Source: Pseudofrankia asymbiotica (lineage in GTDB: Bacteria; Actinomycetota; Actinomycetes; Frankiales; Frankiaceae). Taken from it: a stretch of DNA of 5,910 nucleotides. This document shows, piece after piece, positions 1-5,665 of this stretch (position 1 is the first letter of the stretch; each line of letters opens with the position of its first letter). Location of the stretch: contig NZ_MOMC01000025.1 of the NCBI RefSeq assembly GCF_001983105.1, positions 148,705 through 154,614 on the forward strand. Direction: 5' to 3'. Under the pieces are notes generated by a model. The model did not search any database, was not told the DNA's origin, and saw nothing but the letters and a program-made list of their open reading frames with translations. A program made the translations under genes and the position numbers.

Positions 1-1
1 G

Positions 2-613
2 CTGCCCGGCGCGACGCTCGACGGCCTGAAGACCGTGCACAGCCATCCGCAGGCGCTGGCCCAGTGCCGGGAGGCGCTGCGGGGGCTCGGCCTGCGGGCG
101 GTGCCGGACGCGGACACGGCGGGGGCCGCGCGCGAGCTCGCCCAGTCCGGCGATCTGACCAGGGCCGCGATCGCCTCCGGAGTGGCCGCCGAGGTCTACG
201 GGCTGGCGATCCTGCGCGCGGACCTGGAGGACGAGGACCACAACACCACCCGGTTCCTCATCTTCTCCGGCGAGAACCTGCGGGCCGCCGCCGGCGTGCA
301 CGAGCTGGTGACGACGTTCTTCTTCGAGGTGAAGAACCGGCCGGCCGCCCTCTACAAGGCGCTCGGCGGCTTCGCCACCAACGGCGTCAACATGACGAAG
401 CTGGAGAGCTTCATGGTGAGCGGCAACTTCGTCGCCACCCAGTTCCTCGCCGACATCGAGGGCAGCCCGGAGGAGCTGGCCGTCGCGCGGGCGTTCGAGG
501 AGCTGGCCTTCTTCGCCGACTACCGCATCCTCGGCGTCTACCGCGCCAGCCGGTACCGCGAGCACATCGCCGGCAGCACCGCCGCCAGCCGGCCCCGCGC
601 CGCCGCAGGCTGA
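2..613 (+). CDS. pheA: Prephenate dehydratase with C-terminal ACT domain (5' end missing)
   Basis: Converts prephenate to phenylpyruvate, the committed step of phenylalanine synthesis, in the cytosol. The frame is open from base 2 with no start in context, so the beginning of the catalytic domain lies outside the window; 203 residues are visible. The catalytic-domain remainder reads LPGATLDGLKTVHSHPQALA and ends with the family's conserved Thr-Arg-Phe in HNTTRF (bases 239-256), whose Thr is needed for catalysis in characterised enzymes. A regulatory ACT domain follows (about 308-550). Its phenylalanine-binding motifs deviate from the usual GALV and ESRP: KNRPAALYKAL and LESFMVSG (ESFM at 404-415). 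The later ATQFLADIEG and ILGVY also resemble alphaproteobacterial PheA more than the ESRP-type enzyme of mycobacteria. This is from memory of the families, not a search. The gene ends with an Ala/Arg-rich tail and TGA. Family assignment is secure; the evolutionary origin is inference. Confidence 0.95.
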   Translation: MPGATLDGLKTVHSHPQALAQCREALRGLGLRAVPDADTAGAARELAQSGDLTRAAIASGVAAEVYGLAILRADLEDEDHNTTRFLIFSGENLRAAAGVHELVTTFFFEVKNRPAALYKALGGFATNGVNMTKLESFMVSGNFVATQFLADIEGSPEELAVARAFEELAFFADYRILGVYRASRYREHIAGSTAASRPRAAAG

Positions 614-650
614 CACGTCCCGGCAGGGCCGCGTCATGAGCCGCCGCACA

Positions 651-668
651 CCCGGCACATCGGCCGGG
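651..668 (+). terminator. Short GC hairpin downstream of pheA (weak)
   Basis: CCCGGC (651-656) and GCCGGG (663-668) form a perfect 6-bp stem around a 6-base loop, 37 bases after the pheA stop. No T-run follows. U-less terminators are reported in actinobacteria, but short GC palindromes are frequent by chance here. It also lies in the -40 to -20 region of the predicted promoter of the next gene, so it could instead affect that promoter. Confidence 0.25.
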
Positions 669-677
669 GCCGGACGC

Positions 678-683
678 TAGGGT
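678..683 (+). promoter_or_regulatory. -10-like TAGGGT placed for a leaderless transcript
   Basis: TAGGGT matches the actinobacterial TANNNT -10 pattern and ends 7 bases before the ATG at 691. A start site at the normal distance falls on base 690 or 691, so the mRNA would begin at or one base before the start codon. No Shine-Dalgarno sequence precedes that ATG, which fits a leaderless message. No recognisable -35 was found around 655-660. The placement is seen in sequence; the activity is inferred. Confidence 0.45.
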
Positions 684-690
684 CGGGCCG

Positions 691-1488
691 ATGCGCCGCC
701 TGCTGCCCCCGCCCGAACCCGGCTCACCGACCCGACCGGGGCTGGCCGAGCCCGGCCTGGCCCAGGACGGCCTGGCCCAGGACGACCTGGACGCCGTCTA
801 CGCCGTGCCCGTCCTCCCGCCCGGCACGGCCCACGTCCGCTCGAACTTCGTCGCCTCGGCGGACGGCGCCGCGGAGGTGAACGGCCGCTCGGGTGCCCTC
901 GGCGGGCCAGCGGACCGGTGGGTCTTCCGCACGCTGCGCTGGCTCGCCGACGTCGTGGTCGTCGGGGCGGGCACCGCGCGGACCGAGAACTACGGCCCGG
1001 CGATCGTTCCGCCCGAGCGGCGGGAGGCGCGGGTCGCGGCCGGGCTCGCGCCCGTCCCGCCGATCGCGGTGATCAGCGGGTCGATGGAGCTCGACCCGGC
1101 GGCGCGCCTGTTCGACGCCGAGGTCCGGCCGCTGCTGCTCACGCGGGCGAGCGCGCCGGCGGACCGGGTGGCGGCGCTCCGGGAGGTCGCCGACATCGTC
1201 GTCTGCGGCGAGGAGCGGGTGGACCTGAAGGTGGCCCTGGCCGAGCTGGTCGCGCGCGGCCTGCCGCGGGTGCTCACGGAGGGCGGCCCGGTGCTGCACG
1301 CCCAGCTGGCCGGCGACGGACTGCTCGACGAGCTGTGCCTGACAGTCGCGCCGCTGCTCGGCGGTCCGGGGCATCTGGGCATCGTCGCCGGGCTCTCCTG
1401 GCCGTCGGCACGGCCGATGGAGCTGACGCATCTCCTCGAGGAGGACGGCGCGCTGTTCCTCCGCTACCAGCTCGCCCGCGAACAGTAA
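691..1488 (+). CDS. Stand-alone pyrimidine reductase (RibD C-terminal domain, Rv2671-like)
   Basis: A 265-residue protein of the RibD-C/dihydrofolate-reductase fold. The family reduces the ribosyl side chain of a pyrimidine intermediate of riboflavin synthesis with NADPH. There is no deaminase half. Visible family features are RSNFVASADGAAEVNGRSG (50-68), the Asp-Arg-x-Val-Phe segment (75-79), the nucleotide-binding strand LADVVVVGAGTARTENYG (85-102), the glycine-rich LTEGGP (195-200) and LLDELCLTVAPLLGG (211-225). These align by eye with M. tuberculosis Rv2671, annotated RibD and reported to have dihydrofolate reductase activity that can give resistance to p-aminosalicylate. The true substrate here is therefore open. 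ATG 691 is chosen because MRRLL and the later AVYAVP resemble the start of Rv2671. Residues 17-33 form a low-complexity GLAxxGLAQD stretch from a DNA tandem repeat. No other riboflavin gene is visible nearby. Confidence 0.92.
   Translation: MRRLLPPPEPGSPTRPGLAEPGLAQDGLAQDDLDAVYAVPVLPPGTAHVRSNFVASADGAAEVNGRSGALGGPADRWVFRTLRWLADVVVVGAGTARTENYGPAIVPPERREARVAAGLAPVPPIAVISGSMELDPAARLFDAEVRPLLLTRASAPADRVAALREVADIVVCGEERVDLKVALAELVARGLPRVLTEGGPVLHAQLAGDGLLDELCLTVAPLLGGPGHLGIVAGLSWPSARPMELTHLLEEDGALFLRYQLAREQ
754..783 (+). repeat. Perfect 15-bp tandem duplication
   Basis: GGCCTGGCCCAGGAC occurs twice back to back (754-768, 769-783), with partial similarity on both sides. It stays in frame and encodes the repeated GLAQD in the N-terminal extension of the pyrimidine reductase, ahead of the conserved fold, so it should be tolerated and could vary in copy number. 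Confidence 0.85.
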
Positions 1489-1644
1489 CGGGTCGCTACC
1501 CCACGTCATATCCACAGGTTAGCGGTCGTCCACAGCCATCGGTCGGCGTCTTCCGAGCGCGTCGCGGGCTGGCTAGCGTGCCGGCCAGTCCCGGGCGATG
1601 TGCGGGCACCGGGCAGCCGGTCGGTGGGCGAAGGGTGGGGCACC
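1489..1644 (+). promoter_or_regulatory. Intergenic leader region upstream of the WXG-like gene
   Basis: This 156-base gap must contain the promoter for the two-gene unit downstream if that unit is transcribed separately. TAGCGT at 1574-1579 is the best -10-like element (TANNNT). The hexamer 17 bp upstream, TTCCGA (1551-1556), is a poor -35. The element is flanked by a small inverted repeat, CTGGC (1569-1573) and GCCAG (1584-1588). Two direct copies of TCCACAG (1511-1517 and 1529-1535) lie 18 bp apart just upstream. All of these are weak signals. Confidence 0.3.
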
Positions 1645-2052
1645 GTGGCGGGCACGTCGGTCTACGCGAGTGGGTCGGTCTACGCGAGTGGCTCGGGCGG
1701 CGCGGGCGGTCGTGGTGGCCCCGTCGCGCCGCCGCCCGCCGGGCTGGTCGCCAACGAGCGGCGCGGCACGCTGCTGGCCGCGGCCGCGGCGCTGCGCGTG
1801 GCGGACGCCGAGGTGGCGACGGCGTTCGGCCAGGTCACCACGGTGTTCGGTGGCGGCGCCTGGGAGGGCCGGGCGGCGACGGCGTGGGGTGGCGAGCTCT
1901 CCCGGGCGCGCGCCGGCGTCGCCGAGGCGCTCGCCGGGGCGGCGCTGGACTGTTCCGGTGCCGCCAGGGCCGAGCCGGAGTGGGTGCCGCGGGATGACCC
2001 GCGGGCGATCAGGCCGGTGTCGGTTCCAGGCCTCCCGCTCGACGGGCGGTGA
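1645..2052 (+). CDS. Small WXG-like helical-hairpin protein, uncharacterised
   Basis: A 135-residue protein with no known function. Residues 1-33 are low-complexity, rich in Gly/Ser/Pro, and begin with a doubled SVYASG. Residues 37-100 form two Ala-rich amphipathic helices joined by GGGAWEGRAATAW, with W73-E-G75 in the Trp-x-Gly position that joins the helices of WXG100 (ESX) proteins and a second Trp at 81. The polar tail contains EPEWVPRDDP. WXG100 proteins are usually about 100 residues and secreted by type VII systems; here the core is conventional and both ends are extended. GTG 1645 is preferred because GAAGGG (1630-1635) lies 9 bases before it. An in-frame GTG at 1600 would add 15 residues but has no good ribosome site. 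It lies 6 bases upstream of the large gene at 2059 and is probably co-translated with it. WXG assignment is by pattern only. Confidence 0.72.
   Translation: MAGTSVYASGSVYASGSGGAGGRGGPVAPPPAGLVANERRGTLLAAAAALRVADAEVATAFGQVTTVFGGGAWEGRAATAWGGELSRARAGVAEALAGAALDCSGAARAEPEWVPRDDPRAIRPVSVPGLPLDGR
1656..1691 (+). repeat. Perfect 18-bp tandem duplication in the WXG-like gene
   Basis: GTCGGTCTACGCGAGTGG is present twice without a spacer (1656-1673 and 1674-1691). It is an exact multiple of three and encodes SVYASG twice, starting 11 bases after the preferred start codon. Exact identity suggests a recent slippage event. Confidence 0.9.
2048..2052 (+). promoter_or_regulatory. Ribosome binding site GGTGA overlapping the upstream stop
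   Basis: GGTGA matches the 3' part of the GGAGGTGA Shine-Dalgarno consensus. It contains the TGA stop of the WXG-like gene and sits 6 bases before the GTG at 2059. The arrangement supports that GTG as the start and suggests translational coupling of the two genes. Confidence 0.55.
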
Positions 2053-2058
2053 TCAGCC

Positions 2059-4383
2059 GTGCCAGGTCCCCGCGAACGCGTCGTTCTCGACACCACGCTC
2101 ATCGGAACGCTCGTCGAGCGGCTGAAGGCGCTGCGGGACGTGCTGTGGCGCCACGCGCGGGTGATCGCGGCGCTGGTCGCTCCGCTCGGCCGGCCCGGCG
2201 ATCCGGCGGCGGAGCTGCGCCGCGCCGCCGCCTGGGCCGACGACGCGCAGCGCATGCTCACCCGCCGGCTCGCGCTGGTGCGGGCCTCCGACGAGGCACG
2301 CGACGCCGCGACACCCGACGGCCGGCTGGCGGTGGTTGGCACAGGAGGTGGCACGGCGAGCGGCGGGCGGGTCGCGCTGACGCTGCCGCCTGACCCGTTC
2401 GGTGGGGATGGCGACGCCGCGCGGGCCGCCGGGACGCTGCTCGGCGTCGAGCTCGCCGGCGCCGCCCTGCGCGTGTCCCCGGACGTGGCGACGATCGCCG
2501 GCGCCGCCGCCCGGCTGGGCGTCGGCGCGAACGACCCCGACCTGGTCGCCGGCTTCGTGGACGCGGTCGGCCCCGACCGGCTCGCCGCCGTCCTGCGCCT
2601 GGTCGGGGGCGTCCGCGGCGGTGGCTATGTCATCGAGGCGACCGCGCGCGGCCCGCGGGTCCACGCCAGCCACGGCGGTCCACACACGCTCGTGGACGCG
2701 CCCAGCAGGCGCCTGCCGGCCGAGACCGCGGCTGCGCTGACGGCGGCGCTCGGCGCCGCGCTCGCCACCTTCAGCCGAGCGGGGCGGCTCACCGCCGGCT
2801 GGCTGGCCCGGTTCAACGCGCACGGCGAGGCAGGCGCGGCCGAGACGACCCTGCTCGGCCCTCTGCTCGGCCATGGCCGGTACGCCCCGGCGACGCTGCG
2901 GCTGCTCGGCGACGCGCTGTTCGCCGGCACGGACGTCGGCGGCGACCACTACCGGGTCCGCCCAGCACCGCTCGCCGGCCCGGGGACGGGTGGCGATGCC
3001 CGTGACGTCGGCCTGTTCGGCGGTGGGCCGCCGGCGGCCCGGGCGACCTACGCCGCCGCGCTGCTGCGCGCGATCGCCTCCGAGCCAGCCCTCGTCGCGC
3101 GCTTCGCCACCGACCATGTCGAGGAGATCCTGGCGGGCTCCCGGCTGGCCGCCCTGCCGCCGCCGGTCCAGACCGGTGTGCCGGAGCAGGTCGCCAGCGC
3201 CTGGGCCTGTCTGGCCAGGCGCGCCGGCGGGCCCGAGGCACGCCGGGCCGACCCGGCGGGCGCCGCGACGTTCGTCGCCAGGCTCGGCTTCGCCGTCCAC
3301 CAGTACCGAGCCGCCCACCTGGACCAGACGCGCCGCTGGGATACCTCCTGGCTGCTGCCCGCCGGCCTGCGCGCCGCCATCGGCGAGGTTCTCGGCGTGT
3401 GGCGGGAGGAGATGTACGCCTCGGTGACCGGCCTGCTCCCCGCCGCCGACGCCCTGCGTGACGCCTCCGGCGGAGCCCTGGTCACCGCCTGGCCGGCCGC
3501 CGCGTCCTCTGATACCGCCGCGGACACGAGCGGGCCCTGGTCGACGCGTCTGACGGGGCCGATCGACGGGGCGCGGATCCCGGCCGAGCTGTGGGCGGAC
3601 CTGCTCGGCGAAGCACTGGCCGCCGGCGGGCCGCTCGCCCGCGCCCTCGCGACCGATGCCGCACTCGTCGCGGGGCGCTGGGAGCAGGACCAGTGGGCCG
3701 CGACTCGCGGCTACCGGGGCGACGGCCGGACGGCCTACCCGGCGAGCCCGCGCGCGCTCGGGCGGCTGCGCCAGTCGGCGCTGTTCGCCTTCTTCGGCGC
3801 GACGCTCGCGCGGACCGCCGACCAGCTCACCCTGCGCGCCGAGCTCGACGCGCGGGAGGACACCAGGGACACCGCGAAGGTGATCGACGAGCTCGCCGCG
3901 ATCGTCCGCGCGATCAAGCCGGCGGACCCGGTCGGCACGCTCACGGGCCTCGCGGTGAGCGTGCCGGTGGCCGGCGCGGCTGCCGACCTCAAACCATTCG
4001 GCGCGCCCATCCTGTCCTCGGACGCCCTGGCCGCGATCGACTCGGCCCGGATCGCCGTGGCGGCACTGCCCGGCTGGCAGGCGGCCTACGTGGCGTCGGC
4101 GACCGCCGTCTGGCTGCGCCGTGCCGACGACCCGATCATTCCCGTCGAGGTCACCGACGCCGCCGGCCGGCGCCGCCGTTTCACCGGCGACCCGCGCGCC
4201 GACGGCTTCATCACCGGCCCGCTCGACGACTTCCTCGACGCCGCCGGCCGCCCCCTCGCCCCGGAGCGGACGTCCCCCGCCAGGCGCGCCGCCTACCTGC
4301 GCTGGCTCGCCAGCCCCGCCCTGGTCGCCAACAACGACCGCCTCCCGATCCTCGTCTCCGTCCTCCCCCAACCCGCCGACTGA
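2059..4383 (+). CDS. Large helical protein with WXG-like N-terminus, resembling DUF6571 proteins
   Basis: A 774-residue protein of unknown function with no catalytic motif, signal peptide or clear membrane helix. Residues 10-80 look like a WXG/LXG-type hairpin: helix 14-40, turn at APLGRPGDP, then RAAAWADDAQRMLTRRLAL (55-73). A Gly-rich linker follows (94-105). The middle is Ala/Leu-rich helix, with LLGPLLGHGRYAPATLRLLG (265-284), a small insertion around 300-325, and WLLPAGLRAAIGEVLG near 431-446. The region 541-640 is the most distinctive: WEQDQWAATRGYRGDGR, a long charged helix through REDTRDTAKVIDELAAIVRA, then PVGTLTGLAVSVPVAGAAAD, resembling the Pro-Val-x-Gly linkers of large WXG-associated proteins. 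The layout recalls DUF6571 proteins from memory; a search would decide. It is probably coupled to the preceding WXG-like gene. Roles as a type VII substrate, toxin scaffold or structural partner are speculative. There is no obvious toxin domain at the end (YLRWLASPALVANN). Confidence 0.85.
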   Translation: MPGPRERVVLDTTLIGTLVERLKALRDVLWRHARVIAALVAPLGRPGDPAAELRRAAAWADDAQRMLTRRLALVRASDEARDAATPDGRLAVVGTGGGTASGGRVALTLPPDPFGGDGDAARAAGTLLGVELAGAALRVSPDVATIAGAAARLGVGANDPDLVAGFVDAVGPDRLAAVLRLVGGVRGGGYVIEATARGPRVHASHGGPHTLVDAPSRRLPAETAAALTAALGAALATFSRAGRLTAGWLARFNAHGEAGAAETTLLGPLLGHGRYAPATLRLLGDALFAGTDVGGDHYRVRPAPLAGPGTGGDARDVGLFGGGPPAARATYAAALLRAIASEPALVARFATDHVEEILAGSRLAALPPPVQTGVPEQVASAWACLARRAGGPEARRADPAGAATFVARLGFAVHQYRAAHLDQTRRWDTSWLLPAGLRAAIGEVLGVWREEMYASVTGLLPAADALRDASGGALVTAWPAAASSDTAADTSGPWSTRLTGPIDGARIPAELWADLLGEALAAGGPLARALATDAALVAGRWEQDQWAATRGYRGDGRTAYPASPRALGRLRQSALFAFFGATLARTADQLTLRAELDAREDTRDTAKVIDELAAIVRAIKPADPVGTLTGLAVSVPVAGAAADLKPFGAPILSSDALAAIDSARIAVAALPGWQAAYVASATAVWLRRADDPIIPVEVTDAAGRRRRFTGDPRADGFITGPLDDFLDAAGRPLAPERTSPARRAAYLRWLASPALVANNDRLPILVSVLPQPAD

Positions 4384-4419
4384 GCCGCCTTCGAAACCCG
4401 ATCTTCATCGAGGCAGCCC

Positions 4420-4456
4420 GAATCGGGGCCGCGACCGTACTTTCCGGCCCCGTTTC
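4420..4456. terminator. Symmetrical GC hairpin between convergent genes (two-way terminator)
   Basis: CGGGGCCG (4424-4431) pairs perfectly with CGGCCCCG (4445-4452) around a 13-base loop. After one T-T mismatch the stem continues with GAA (4420-4422) against TTC (4454-4456). On the + strand it is followed by TTTC and on the - strand by ATTCGGG, so neither side has a long T-run. It sits 36 bases after the stop of the large + strand gene and 36 bases after the ligC stop, the expected place for a shared terminator. The neighbouring palindrome CCCGAATCGGG (4417-4427) overlaps the left arm and may compete in folding. Confidence 0.65.
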
Positions 4457-4492
4457 ACCTGCCACGACATGCCGGACCCACCCCCTGGCGGC

Positions 4493-5566
4493 TCAGCGCA
4501 GGATCTGGCTCAGGTCGTAGCGCACGGTCTCCTCGAGCTGGGCATAGGTGCAGCTGTCCGGGTCGCGGTCCGGGCGGAAGCGGACGAACTGGGCGGTATG
4601 GCGGAACCGGGGCCCCTCCAGCTGGTCGTAGCGGACCTCGACGACCAGCTCCGGGCGTAGCGGCACGAACGAGAGGTCCTTGCCCTTGCCCCAGCGGCTC
4701 TCCCCCGCCTCCCACGGCGTGCGGATGTCGCCCATCCGCTCCGGCGCCCACGGATGACCGGCCAGGTCCGTGACCAGCGGCGCGAGCTCCGCGGCGAGCG
4801 TCCGGCGCCGCTCCCGCGAGAACGCCGACGCCACCCCGACCGCGGCGAGCGCCGTCCCCCCGTCGGGCGCCTCCGTGTGGAGGCCGAGCAGCAGCGACCC
4901 GACGGCGGTCGGCTCGGCGGCGTACGGCCGGTAGCCGGCGACGACGCAGTCCGCCGTCCGGTCGTGCTTGACCTTGAACATGACGCGCTTGTCCTGCTGG
5001 TAGGGCACGTCCAGCGGTTTGGCGATCAGCCCGTCCAGCCCCGCGCCCTCGAACGTCTCGAACCAGCGGCCCGCCTCGTCGACGTCGGTCGTCGTCGGCG
5101 TGACGTGAACGGCCGCGACCGAGGCCGCCGTGGCGCCGACCGCGTCCTCGAGCAGCCGGCGCCGCTCGGCGAACGGCGTGTCCACCAGCGACGTGTCGCC
5201 GAGGGCGAGCAGGTCGAAGGCGACGAACGACGCCGGCGTCTCCTCGGCGAGCAGCCTGATCCGGCTGGCCGCGGGATGCACCCGCTGCCCGAGCGCGGCC
5301 CAGTCCAGCCGGTCCCCCATCGGCACGACGATCTCCCCGTCGAGCACGCACCGCTCCGGCAGCCCCGCCAGGAAGGCCTCGGCCAGCTCCGGGAAGTATC
5401 TCTTGATCGACTTCGTGTTCCGCGACCCGATCTCGATCTCGTCCCCGTCCCGGAAGACGATCGACCGGAACCCGTCCCACTTCGGCTCGTAGCTCATCCC
5501 CGCGGGGATCTTCGCCACGGCCCTGGCCAGCATCGGCTTCACGGGAGGCAACACAGGAAGGTCCAC
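4493..5566 (-). CDS. ligC: ATP-dependent DNA ligase, LigC type
   Basis: Seals nicks in duplex DNA using ATP. Numbered from GTG 5566 (357 residues, close to the 358 of M. tuberculosis LigC), the nucleotidyltransferase motifs are all present. Motif I is EPKWDGFR with adenylated K29. Next come GSRN (47-50), motif III VLDGEIVV (74-81), motif IIIa FVAFDLLAL (114-122), motif IV GLDGLIAK (176-183) and motif V FKVKH (197-201). An OB-fold domain follows and ends with a motif-VI-like FRPDRDP (330-336). There is no polymerase or nuclease domain as in LigD. The start is chosen because MDLPVLPPVKPML matches the LigC N-terminus; in-frame GTG 5584 or TTG 5590 would add 6 or 8 residues, and none has a strong ribosome site. 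Mycobacterial LigC has been linked to base excision repair with Prim-PolC; no such partner is visible here. It converges with the large gene at 2059 and follows an MFS gene on the same strand. Confidence 0.95.
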   Translation of the reverse strand: MDLPVLPPVKPMLARAVAKIPAGMSYEPKWDGFRSIVFRDGDEIEIGSRNTKSIKRYFPELAEAFLAGLPERCVLDGEIVVPMGDRLDWAALGQRVHPAASRIRLLAEETPASFVAFDLLALGDTSLVDTPFAERRRLLEDAVGATAASVAAVHVTPTTTDVDEAGRWFETFEGAGLDGLIAKPLDVPYQQDKRVMFKVKHDRTADCVVAGYRPYAAEPTAVGSLLLGLHTEAPDGGTALAAVGVASAFSRERRRTLAAELAPLVTDLAGHPWAPERMGDIRTPWEAGESRWGKGKDLSFVPLRPELVVEVRYDQLEGPRFRHTAQFVRFRPDRDPDSCTYAQLEETVRYDLSQILR

Positions 5567-5604
5567 CCACCCATGATCGCCCACCGACAAGCGGGCGGCG
5601 CACG

Positions 5605-5635
5605 ACGGTCACACAATCCGGCAACACCGTCACAC
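5605..5635 (-). promoter_or_regulatory. Paired GTGTGAC repeats upstream of ligC (candidate operator)
   Basis: On the - strand GTGTGAC occurs at 5635-5629 and again at 5614-5608, offset by 21 bp, two turns of the helix. The flanking bases also form an interrupted palindrome: ACGGT (5605-5609) against ACCGT (5626-5630). The pair lies 42-69 bp upstream of the preferred ligC start and downstream of the MFS stop, in the only space available for a ligC promoter. No convincing -35/-10 pair was identified. A regulator site is an inference. Confidence 0.3.
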
Positions 5636-5665
5636 GCCCCGCCGCGAAGACTCACGAAGCTCTGG

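Noticed and set aside
1494..1524. Possible hairpin CGCTA/TAGCG after the pyrimidine reductase gene
   Set aside because: Only five base pairs, a long loop and no T-run, so it is not distinguishable from chance.
918..1997. A 359-codon + strand open frame spanning the reductase and the next gene
   Set aside because: It is an Arg/Gly/Ala-rich shadow frame that crosses two better supported genes and shows no recognisable domain.
1598..2125. ATG-started frame overlapping the WXG-like gene
   Set aside because: It has no ribosome site, is Arg/Ser/Pro-rich, and overlaps the start of the large gene. The frame used by GTG 1645 gives a sensible hairpin protein with a stop coupled to the next start.
2053..4371. 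A 772-codon open frame on the - strand opposite the large gene
   Set aside because: It is in exact codon register with the + strand gene, so its stops would need TTA, CTA or TCA codons in the sense gene, which are rare at this GC content. Its translation is Arg/Gly/Gln-rich without hydrophobic cores, while the + strand protein has regular amphipathic helices and a coupled ribosome site.
5567..5590. Longer ligC start at TTG 5590 or GTG 5584
   Set aside because: The LigC family begins with MDLPV-like sequence, which matches GTG 5566. The extra residues SVGDHGW have no family counterpart that I recall, and no ribosome site favours the longer forms. It is not excluded.
4455..5633. A 392-codon - strand open frame overlapping ligC in another frame
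   Set aside because: It is low-complexity and Arg/Gly-rich, while the overlapping frame carries every DNA ligase motif in order.
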